Source: Geomonas sp. Red32
GTDB lineage: Bacteria; Desulfobacterota; Desulfuromonadia; Geobacterales; Geobacteraceae
DNA length: 64,000 nt
NCBI RefSeq assembly: GCF_023652955.1
Contig: NZ_JAKLOY010000010.1
Span: 62,001 to 126,000 of the forward strand
Direction of reading: 5' to 3'
Shown: positions 1-6,851 of the stretch, piece by piece
How the letters are laid out: each line of letters starts with the position of its first letter
Position numbering within the stretch: position 1 is the first letter of the stretch
Program-made: the position numbers and the translations under genes
The notes under the pieces: model-generated
The model's database searches: none
Told to the model about the DNA's origin: nothing
The model's input: only the letters and a program-made list of their open reading frames with translations

Positions 1-1
1 T

Positions 2-292
2 GAGGCGGAACTTTCCAGGGTGAAGGAAGGATACTTCTACGACCTGGAATACAGCGCGGACTCCACCTACGAGATGCAGGTCCGCTACGGCTGGGGCGAG
101 CTGATGGGCATGGTCCGCACCCTCGAGGAGGACCGCATCGAGGCCGCTGCCATCGATGCCGCCGCCATCCGCGAGACCTGCCACGCGCTCTTCCAGCCGG
201 CCAACGTGAACCTGGTGGCGGTGGGGCCCTGGAAGGCCGGGGCGAAACGGGCGGTGGAGAAGTTGATCAAAGAGTATAAGAAGGGGTGGTAA
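2..292 (+). CDS. M16-family zinc peptidase, C-terminal fragment (partial)
   Basis: The frame is open at the left window edge, so only the last 96 codons are visible. The fragment reads as the end of an insulinase-like M16B peptidase: an alpha-helical stretch, a TLEEDRIEA segment and a closing ANVNLVAVGPW strand, which resembles the usual family end (a strand followed by 'vGp'). The catalytic HXXEH motif would lie upstream, outside the window. The gene ends 22 bases before cbiX and could be part of the same transcript. The family call rests on a short C-terminal match and is moderate. Confidence 0.6.
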   Translation, partial: EAELSRVKEGYFYDLEYSADSTYEMQVRYGWGELMGMVRTLEEDRIEAAAIDAAAIRETCHALFQPANVNLVAVGPWKAGAKRAVEKLIKEYKKGW

Positions 293-314
293 TACCCGAG
301 ACGTTGGAGCGTAA

Positions 315-698
315 ATGAACACTGCTATACTGCTTTTGGCCCATGGATCGAGGATTGCGGAGGCCAACGATGCCGCCCGCGACATCGCTGCCATGGTCAA
401 GGATATGACCAAGTACGACATCGTGGAAGTGGCCTTCCGTGAGCAGCACCTTCCCAACATCCAGATGGGGATCGATAACTGCGTGGCCCAGGGTGCCAAG
501 CGCATCCTGATGGTCCCGTATTTCCTTTATATGGGCGCCCACGTCCAGGAGGACCTCCCGGAGGAGATGGAAGTCGCCCAGCAGCGCCACCCCGGCATCC
601 AGATGGTGCTCGGCAGGCACCTCGGGGCACACCCGAAGCTCGCCGAGATCGTGGTGGAGCGGATCGCCGAGACGCTGACCGAGGAGAGGTGGTACTGA
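315..698 (+). CDS. cbiX: Sirohydrochlorin cobaltochelatase, short type (CbiX-S)
   Basis: This 127-residue protein matches the short, homodimeric form of CbiX, which inserts cobalt into sirohydrochlorin in the anaerobic branch of cobalamin synthesis. The start LLLAHGS carries the metal-binding His10, and a second conserved histidine is His76 in YMGAHVQED. The short form is half the size of the two-domain CbiX and lacks its C-terminal histidine/Fe-S tail. It is the first gene of the visible cbi run, and its stop codon overlaps the cbiC start (TGATG), implying translational coupling. Confidence 0.92.
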   Translation: MNTAILLLAHGSRIAEANDAARDIAAMVKDMTKYDIVEVAFREQHLPNIQMGIDNCVAQGAKRILMVPYFLYMGAHVQEDLPEEMEVAQQRHPGIQMVLGRHLGAHPKLAEIVVERIAETLTEERWY

Positions 699-1348
699 TG
701 TCGGTACACCTGCGCCCCGAAGAGATCGAGGCGGAGTCGTTCAGGATCATCGAGGAGGAGGTCGGCCCGCACCACTGGTCGGTTCTCGAGTGGCCGATCG
801 TGCGGCGCGCCATCCACACCAGCGCGGATTTCGATTACGCCGTCTCCATGCAGATCTCCGGCAATGCCGTCGCCTCGGGGATCGCGGCCCTGAAGGCTGG
901 GTGCGGCATCGTGAGCGACACCACCATGATCCTCTCCGGGATCAACAAGCAGCGGCTCGCGCGCTTCGGCGTGCAGGGAAACTGCCTGGTGGCCGACCCG
1001 GAGGTCGCCCGCGAGGCGAAGGAGAAGGGGATCACCCGCTCCATCGTCGCCATGCGCACGGCGGCCAGGGATGCCGGCAACGGGATCTTCGTGATCGGCA
1101 ACGCTCCCACCGCCCTTTTCGAACTGATCAGGCTGGTGCGCGAGGATGGGGTCCGTCCCCGTCTCGTGGTGGCCCTTCCGGTAGGCTTCGTCGGCGCCGC
1201 CGAGAGCAAGGATGCGCTGAGGGCTCTGGCCGTCGAGATGCCGGATCTCCCGTTCATCACCAACCGTGGCAGAAAGGGTGGCTCCAACGTCGCCGCCGCG
1301 GTGATGAACGCCATCCTCATCGAGGCCGCCGCAGCGAGCGACAATTAG
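698..1348 (+). CDS. cbiC: Cobalt-precorrin-8 methylmutase (CbiC)
   Basis: CbiC moves the C11 methyl group to C12 of cobalt-precorrin-8, giving cobyrinic acid. At 216 residues it has the normal family size. The catalytic histidine is His40 in RAIHTSADFDYA, and the family blocks ALKAGCGIVSDTTM and GRKGGSNVAAAVMNA are intact. The ATG at 698 is preferred over an upstream GTG in frame because it overlaps the cbiX stop and sits behind AGGAGAGG. It is followed by 188 bases of repeat-rich spacer before cbiD. Confidence 0.95.
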   Translation: MSVHLRPEEIEAESFRIIEEEVGPHHWSVLEWPIVRRAIHTSADFDYAVSMQISGNAVASGIAALKAGCGIVSDTTMILSGINKQRLARFGVQGNCLVADPEVAREAKEKGITRSIVAMRTAARDAGNGIFVIGNAPTALFELIRLVREDGVRPRLVVALPVGFVGAAESKDALRALAVEMPDLPFITNRGRKGGSNVAAAVMNAILIEAAAASDN

Positions 1349-1355
1349 CGGTGAA

Positions 1356-1446
1356 GTCCCCCTTTGAAAAGGGGGATTTAGGGGGATTTTCAGTGGTAGC
1401 AGCCGGGAAAAGCCCCCCCGGCCCCCCTTTTTCAAAGGGGGGAGGC
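1356..1446. repeat. Two inverted copies of a C/G-run dispersed repeat
   Basis: The cbiC-cbiD spacer holds a CCCCCTTTGAAAAGGGGG hairpin followed by a GATTTAGGGGGATTTT tail. About 20 bases on comes a second copy in opposite orientation (CCCCCCTTTTTCAAAGGGGGG). The same family recurs at 2686-2711, 9288-9326, 20834-20876, 33484-33512 and 60804-60842, always between genes. It may act as a transcript-stabilising or attenuating hairpin, which is inference. Confidence 0.8.
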
Positions 1447-1536
1447 TTGGAACAGGGGCTGGCGGTAAATTGGTGCCAGTCATGTTGATGGTTTTGATGC
1501 TGAAAAGTCGATTGTAATGCCACCAGTCTGGACCGG

Positions 1537-2628
1537 ATGAGCCTGATGAACGGTAAGACTCTGAAATACGGCTTCACAACCGGCTCATGCGCGGCCGCCG
1601 CGGTAAAAGGGGCGGCCCAGATGCTGCGGGATCAGACGCTGATCGACGAGGTGGATCTCCATCTCCCCTCGGGCGACACGGCGCGCTTTCCCCTGCACGG
1701 CTGCCGGCTTACCGGCAAGGGCGCGACGTGCTACGTCGTAAAGGACGCCGGTGACGACCCGGACGTGACCAACGGCTGCCACGTCCACGCGACGGTCGAG
1801 ATCGATCTCTTCACCAAGCACCGGATTCTCATCCAGGGGGGAGTCGGCATCGGCCGGGTCACCAAGCCCGGACTCGCCCTCAAGGTAGGGGAGTGGGCGA
1901 TTAACCCGGTCCCGCGCCGGATGATCATGGAGGTGGTGAAGGAAGTCTTCGCCCTTCGCTGCGTCCCCGCCACGATCACCATCACGATCAGCATCCCCAA
2001 CGGCGAGGAGCTCGCCAAAAAGACCATCAACGAGCGGCTCGGCATCGTCGGAGGGCTTTCCATCCTGGGAACTACCGGGATCGTGAAGCCGATCTCCACC
2101 GAAGCCTGGACTGCCACTGTCGATACCTCGGTCAACGTTGCGCTCGCCTGCGGTTCCGACACGGTGGTCCTCTCCACCGGGAGAAGCTCCGAGCTTGCCG
2201 CCCAGCTGCACCTCCGCGACAACGGCATCCATCTGAAGGAGGAATCCTTCGTCATGATGGGGGACCACTTCGGCTACTCGCTGGAGAGCTGCCACTTGAG
2301 AAAGGTACCCAACGTGGTGGTGGCGGGGCAGTTCGCCAAGCTCGTGAAGATCGCCTGCGGACACCGGCAGACCCACGTCTCCTCGGCAGAGCTCGATCTC
2401 GCCCAGGTGGCCGGCTGGCTGAAGGAGAGCCCGGGCCTTAAGCACCTGGAGCCGCTGGCCCGCGAGGCGAATACCGCGCGGCACCTTTTGGAGGAGTCCG
2501 GGTTCAGCCAGGGGCTGATCGACCTGGTTTGCCGGAAGGCGGCCGAGACCTGCGAGACGGTGGCCCCGGGACTCCCGGTGCGTATCTTCCTGGCCGGCTA
2601 CCAGGGGGAGAAGCTCTACTTCGGGTAG
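1537..2628 (+). CDS. cbiD: Cobalt-precorrin-5B C1-methyltransferase (CbiD)
   Basis: CbiD methylates C1 of the corrin ring in the anaerobic pathway and is specific to it. This 363-residue protein has the diagnostic N-terminal YGFTTGSCAAAAVKGA block, the central VGIGRVTKPGLALKVGEWAINPVPR segment and the FVMMGDHFGY stretch. An alternative start, ATG at 1546, gives MNGKTLKYGF; neither ATG has a strong ribosome binding site. It lies between cbiC and cbiET on the same strand. Confidence 0.95.
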   Translation: MSLMNGKTLKYGFTTGSCAAAAVKGAAQMLRDQTLIDEVDLHLPSGDTARFPLHGCRLTGKGATCYVVKDAGDDPDVTNGCHVHATVEIDLFTKHRILIQGGVGIGRVTKPGLALKVGEWAINPVPRRMIMEVVKEVFALRCVPATITITISIPNGEELAKKTINERLGIVGGLSILGTTGIVKPISTEAWTATVDTSVNVALACGSDTVVLSTGRSSELAAQLHLRDNGIHLKEESFVMMGDHFGYSLESCHLRKVPNVVVAGQFAKLVKIACGHRQTHVSSAELDLAQVAGWLKESPGLKHLEPLAREANTARHLLEESGFSQGLIDLVCRKAAETCETVAPGLPVRIFLAGYQGEKLYFG

Positions 2629-2685
2629 ACTGGGCAGTAACTCCTCCTTGGTAAACGGTGATCGAAGAATCTCGGCGAGGGATTC

Positions 2686-2711
2686 GAAGTCCCCCTTTGT
2701 CAAAGGGGGGA
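2686..2711. repeat. C/G-run dispersed hairpin repeat
   Basis: The short palindrome CCCCCTTTGTCAAAGGGGGG between cbiD and cbiET belongs to the same family as 1356-1446. Confidence 0.7.
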
Positions 2712-2757
2712 GAGCCTAGGCTGGAATTTTGCTGTTTGAATGGAGAAGGAGCGGGCT

Positions 2758-3975
2758 ATGTCTCAACAGAAGATCTATCTGGTCGGCGCCGGCATCGAGG
2801 GGTGGGAAGGCTTCAGCAAGCAGGCCCTCGAGGTGATCGACTCCGCCGAAGTGCTGATCGGCCACAAGCGCCTGCTGGACATCTTCCCCGAGTTCAAGGG
2901 GGAAAAGCGCGAGTTGGGCGACCTCTCCATCACCCTCGAATACCTCAAGTCGACCGACCGCCACACCGTGGTGCTCGGCTCCGGCGACCCCAACTTCTTC
3001 GGGGTGGCCCGTTTCCTCCTCCGGAACCTCCCCAAAGAGCGGATCGTCATCTACCCCAACGTCACCAGCGTCCAGTACGCCTTCGCGCGCATCAAGGAGC
3101 CGTGGGACGACGCCACCTTCGTCTCGGTGCATGGCCGCGGCATCAAGCCCGCCCTGGACCGCATCATCGCCTCCGAAAAGATCGCCATCCTGACCGATAG
3201 CGTCAACACCCCCGCCGTCCTCGCCCGCGAGCTGATCAAGCGGGGCGCCGAAGGGTATGAGGCGTGGGTCTGCGAGGACCTGGGGCTGGAGAGCGAGAAG
3301 TTCACCAAGACCGACGTGCGGGGCTTAACCGAGATCACCTGCTCTCCCCTCAATATCCTGATCCTGATCAAGACTTGGGAGCCGAACCTCCAGAACTACC
3401 CGATGATCGGCATCCGGGACGACGAATTCGCCACCGCCAAAAAGCTGATCACCAAGGAAGAGGTCCGCGCCATCACCCTGGCCAAGCTGCAGCTCCAGGA
3501 CGACCTCGTCATGTGGGATATCGGCGCCGGGAGCGGCTCGGTCTCCATCGAGGCCGGGAACCTCATGCCCAACGGCCGCATCTTCGCCCTGGAGAAGAAT
3601 CCCCAGTACCTCGTCTTCCTTAAGGAAAACCTCAAGAAGTTCGTCGCCCGCAACGTGATCGTCACCGAGGCCTTTGCCCCCGAAGGGCTGGACGATCTCC
3701 CGGACCCGGACCGCGTCTTCATCGGCGGCTCCGGCGGGATGCTCGAGGAGATCATCGAGGCGGTCGACAAGCGGTTGAAGCCGGAAGGATTCATCGTCCT
3801 CAACGCGGTCACCCTCGATACCTTGACCAAGTCGGTGGAGTTTCTCGAAGACCACGGCTACACTGTTGAGGTTACCTGCGTCAACATCTCCAAGACCCGC
3901 AGCCTTACCGAGTACAAGATGTTCGCCGCCCACAACCCGGTCTACGTGATCACCGCCTGGAAAGGGGAGGAGTAG
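2758..3975 (+). CDS. cbiET: CbiET fusion: cobalt-precorrin-7 C5-methyltransferase and cobalt-precorrin-6B C15-methyltransferase (decarboxylating)
   Basis: One 405-residue chain carries both late ring methylations. Residues 1 to about 200 are CbiE, a class III SAM methyltransferase (KIYLVGAGIEGWEGF start, VLGSGDPNFFGVARFL). From about 205 on is CbiT, a Rossmann methyltransferase that also decarboxylates the acetate on C12, with SAM loop WDIGAGSGSVSIEAG and FIGGSGG. The ATG at 2758 is preferred to one at 2740 because it has GGAGAAGGAG just upstream and begins directly with the CbiE fold. The fusion is common (CobL-like). Its stop overlaps the cbiL GTG start by one base. Confidence 0.94.
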   Translation: MSQQKIYLVGAGIEGWEGFSKQALEVIDSAEVLIGHKRLLDIFPEFKGEKRELGDLSITLEYLKSTDRHTVVLGSGDPNFFGVARFLLRNLPKERIVIYPNVTSVQYAFARIKEPWDDATFVSVHGRGIKPALDRIIASEKIAILTDSVNTPAVLARELIKRGAEGYEAWVCEDLGLESEKFTKTDVRGLTEITCSPLNILILIKTWEPNLQNYPMIGIRDDEFATAKKLITKEEVRAITLAKLQLQDDLVMWDIGAGSGSVSIEAGNLMPNGRIFALEKNPQYLVFLKENLKKFVARNVIVTEAFAPEGLDDLPDPDRVFIGGSGGMLEEIIEAVDKRLKPEGFIVLNAVTLDTLTKSVEFLEDHGYTVEVTCVNISKTRSLTEYKMFAAHNPVYVITAWKGEE

Positions 3976-4685
3976 TGGCGGTAATTTACGCGGTTGGCGT
4001 TGGACCGGGCGACCCGGAGCTGTTGACGAGGAAAGCGGAACGGATCTTGAGGAGCGTGGACGTCATCTGTGCCCCCACCGGTGCTGCCGAGGGGGGAAGC
4101 TACGCGCTCTCCATCGTGGAAGAGTTCATCGACCGCAGCCGCCAGGAGGTGCTGGTCCAGCTCTTCCCCATGCTGAAGGACCAGAAAGGGCTGGACCCGT
4201 TCTGGGAAGAGGCCGCCGACCAGGTGGCGCAGCGGGTTGCGCAGGGTAAGGACGTCGCCTTCATCACCATCGGAGACCCGTTCCTTTATTCGACCTACCT
4301 GTACATCCACCGGATCCTGCTCGCCAAGTACCCCGAGATAAAGATCGAGATCGTCCCCGGCATCTCCAGCATCCTCGCGTCCTCCGCCGTTTCGGGGGTC
4401 CCCCTGGGGCTGGGGCCGGAACGGATCGCCATCCTCCCCGCCACCTACGAAAAGGATGAGCTGACCCGTACGCTGGAACAGTTCGATATCGTCGTGCTGA
4501 TGAAGGTGAACCGGGTTTTCGACCGGATCTACGACGTGCTGAAGGAGATGGGGCTGGAGAAGGGAAGCGTCTTCGTCCGCCGGGTGGGCTCCGCCGAGGA
4601 GGAGGTCCATTTCGACCTGGCTTCGCTGGTTGGCAAGAAGCTCGATTACCTCTCCATGCTCATCGTGCGCAAGCAACCGATCTAG
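3975..4685 (+). CDS. cbiL: Cobalt-precorrin-2 C20-methyltransferase (CbiL)
   Basis: CbiL adds the C20 methyl group that later allows ring contraction. The 236-residue protein starts at GTG with AVGVGPGDPELLTRKAERIL, the hallmark of class III tetrapyrrole methyltransferases, and contains AFITIGDPFLYSTY and VPGISSILASS. AAAGGGGAGGAG just upstream is a good ribosome binding site inside the end of cbiET. The one-base overlap with cbiET suggests coupled translation. Confidence 0.93.
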   Translation: MAVIYAVGVGPGDPELLTRKAERILRSVDVICAPTGAAEGGSYALSIVEEFIDRSRQEVLVQLFPMLKDQKGLDPFWEEAADQVAQRVAQGKDVAFITIGDPFLYSTYLYIHRILLAKYPEIKIEIVPGISSILASSAVSGVPLGLGPERIAILPATYEKDELTRTLEQFDIVVLMKVNRVFDRIYDVLKEMGLEKGSVFVRRVGSAEEEVHFDLASLVGKKLDYLSMLIVRKQPI

Positions 4686-4741
4686 CCACCGAAGCGGGGG
4701 CGCCCCCCTCTACCATCTTGAGCGCGCCGCTCGAATTTCAC

Positions 4742-4803
4742 ACTCACCCCCTTTGTTCTCCTCTTCCTCCCCTTCAATAAAGGGGCGGGGTGAGGATGGG
4801 GTC
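4742..4803. repeat. Dispersed CCCCTTCAA..GGGGTGAGGATGGGGT repeat
   Basis: The cbiL-cbiF spacer carries a C-rich arm and a CGGGGTGAGGATGGGGT arm. The same closing motif recurs at 22219-22262, just upstream of the carbonic anhydrase gene. It runs to within 20 bases of the cbiF start, so it lies in the 5' region of that gene. Confidence 0.65.
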
Positions 4804-4822
4804 AACTTTCAAAGGTGCCACC

Positions 4823-5611
4823 ATGACCGACCAACCGAACAAAGTCTATTTTGTAGGAGCCGGCCCCGGCGACGCCGAGCTCATCACCGTGAAGGGCGCC
4901 CGCCTGCTGCGCGAGTGCAACGTGGTGGTGTACGCGGGGAGCCTCGTGGACTGGGAGCTGGTGAGGCATTACGCCCCCGCCGCCCGGGCCTACGACTCGG
5001 CGGGGATGGACCTGGTCCAAACCACCGAGATCCTCGTCCAGGCCATCGCCGACGGCGAAAAGGTGGTCCGTCTCCACACCGGTGACCCTTCCATTTACGG
5101 CGCCATCCAGGAGCAGATGGAGGAGCTCGACAAGGCCGGGGTTCCCTACGAAGTCGTCCCTGGAGTGACCAGCGCTTTCGCCGCCGCGGCCACCTTGAAG
5201 CAGGAGCTGACCCTTCCCGAGGTTTCCCAGACCGTCATCATCACCCGTATCGCCGGGCGGACCCCCGTGCCCGATCGGGAAAAACTGAGCGAGGTGGCCC
5301 GGATCGGCGCCACCATGGTCATCTACCTGTCGGTCTCCATGGTGGAGACCGTGGTAAAGGAGCTTCTCGCCGGTGCCTACACCCTGGCCACCCCGGTGGC
5401 GGTGGTGGCGCGCGCTTCCTGGCCGGACGAGCTGGTGATTTCCGGCACCCTTTCCGATATCGCCGACAAGGTCAAGGAGGCCGGGATCAAGAAGCAGGCG
5501 CTGATCCTGGTGGGCGACGTGCTGGCCGCCCGCAGGGAGGGGATGACGGCCAAGTCCCAGCTCTACGATCCCAATTTCACCCACGGCTCCCGGAAGGGAA
5601 TCGTCACCTGA
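4823..5611 (+). CDS. cbiF: Cobalt-precorrin-4 C11-methyltransferase (CbiF)
   Basis: CbiF methylates C11 of the corrin precursor. The 262-residue protein shows VYFVGAGPGDAELITVKGARLL at the N terminus, then RLHTGDPSIYGAIQEQM and EVVPGVTSAFAAAA, all typical of the family. ATG 4823 is chosen because an in-frame ATG at 4790 lies inside the repeat and adds residues with no homology pattern. The ribosome binding site is weak (GGTG). It precedes cbiG, which acts after it in the pathway. Confidence 0.95.
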   Translation: MTDQPNKVYFVGAGPGDAELITVKGARLLRECNVVVYAGSLVDWELVRHYAPAARAYDSAGMDLVQTTEILVQAIADGEKVVRLHTGDPSIYGAIQEQMEELDKAGVPYEVVPGVTSAFAAAATLKQELTLPEVSQTVIITRIAGRTPVPDREKLSEVARIGATMVIYLSVSMVETVVKELLAGAYTLATPVAVVARASWPDELVISGTLSDIADKVKEAGIKKQALILVGDVLAARREGMTAKSQLYDPNFTHGSRKGIVT

Positions 5612-5684
5612 GACCTCCCCCCCTCCTTCCCCTGAAGGGCGAGACGTTACCCTCGCCCCCCTTGGCGGAGAGGGTGGCCAACAT

Positions 5685-6740
5685 ATGCCTATAGCCATCA
5701 TTGCCATAACCGCCAACGGTGTCCTTCTTGGAGAAACCCTCCGGCAAGCCTTCCCCGGCAGCGACCTCTTCGCCATAGAAAAGCACGCAGCCGGCGCCGC
5801 CAAACCCTTTACCGGCGGCGTCGCCCCCTTGGTCGAGCGGATCTGGCGTGAGTACGACGGGCTCATCTTCATCATGGCCACCGGCATCGTCGTCCGTTCC
5901 ATCGCTCCTCATCTCGAAGGGAAGGATCGCGACCCCGCGGTGGTGGTGATGGACGATGCCGGTACCTTCGCCATCTCCCTTCTCTCCGGCCACCTCGGCG
6001 GGGCCAACGCCCTCGCCGTCCGTTGCGGCGAACTCTGCGGCAGCACTCCGGTCATCACCACCGCCACCGACGCCAACGGGCTTCCTTCCTTCGATATGCT
6101 GGCCAAGGAAAAGGGGTGGCAGATCGAGGACCTCTCCCGGGTGAAGAGCCTGAACGCCCTCCTGTTGGAAGGTAAAGAGATCGCCGTGGCCGATCACGGC
6201 GGCGAGGTGAAGAGGTATTTCGCCGGCCGCGGCAAGCTCTCCTTCCATCCCGGCCAGGCGGAGGCCCTGGCCAGCGGGGCGAGCGGTTTCCTGCTGGTCA
6301 CCAACAAGACCCTCCCGCCATCCCATCGGGACGCTCCGCTCCTGGTGCTCCGTCCCCGTAACCTCTGCCTGGGGATCGGTTGCAACCGCGGCACCTCCTG
6401 TGAGGAGATCGAGTCGGTAGTGGCGAGACATCTCGAGCGGCAAGGGCTTTCAATGAAAAGTGTTGCCTGCCTCGCCACGGCGGAGGCGAAGCGGGATGAG
6501 GCTGGGCTGCTCTCCTTTGCGGAAAAGAGCTCACTGCCGCTTTGCTTCTATGGAAGCGACCGGCTCAACTCCGTGGTCGTCCCTTCTCCCCCTTCGGAGC
6601 ATGCCATGAGCGCCATCGGTGCTACCGGCGTAGCGGAGCCCGCCGCTCTCCTCGCCTCCGGCGGCGGGGCGCTGCTGATGAAAAAGGTGAAGGACGGCAA
6701 CGTCACCCTGTCCATCGCTGAAATGCCTAACTGCCCCTGA
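5685..6740 (+). CDS. cbiG: Cobalt-precorrin-5A hydrolase (CbiG)
   Basis: CbiG opens the delta-lactone of cobalt-precorrin-5A and releases acetaldehyde, a step that marks the anaerobic route. The 351-residue protein has the N-terminal half (FIMATGIVVRSIAPHLEGKDRDPAVVVMD, SGHLGGANALA) and the C-terminal domain (LCLGIGCNRGTSCEEIE) in normal order. A spacer of 73 bases rich in C and G runs separates it from cbiF. Confidence 0.95.
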   Translation: MPIAIIAITANGVLLGETLRQAFPGSDLFAIEKHAAGAAKPFTGGVAPLVERIWREYDGLIFIMATGIVVRSIAPHLEGKDRDPAVVVMDDAGTFAISLLSGHLGGANALAVRCGELCGSTPVITTATDANGLPSFDMLAKEKGWQIEDLSRVKSLNALLLEGKEIAVADHGGEVKRYFAGRGKLSFHPGQAEALASGASGFLLVTNKTLPPSHRDAPLLVLRPRNLCLGIGCNRGTSCEEIESVVARHLERQGLSMKSVACLATAEAKRDEAGLLSFAEKSSLPLCFYGSDRLNSVVVPSPPSEHAMSAIGATGVAEPAALLASGGGALLMKKVKDGNVTLSIAEMPNCP

Positions 6741-6851
6741 AGTACGGCCCCCCCTAGGGGGTAAGGGGGTGGGGGAAGTTTTAAGGGGGGAGGGGAGAGT
6801 TGCCCTTCCAGCCTGCTTGTGGAGCAGAAGATCTAACGTAACGAGGTTTTG

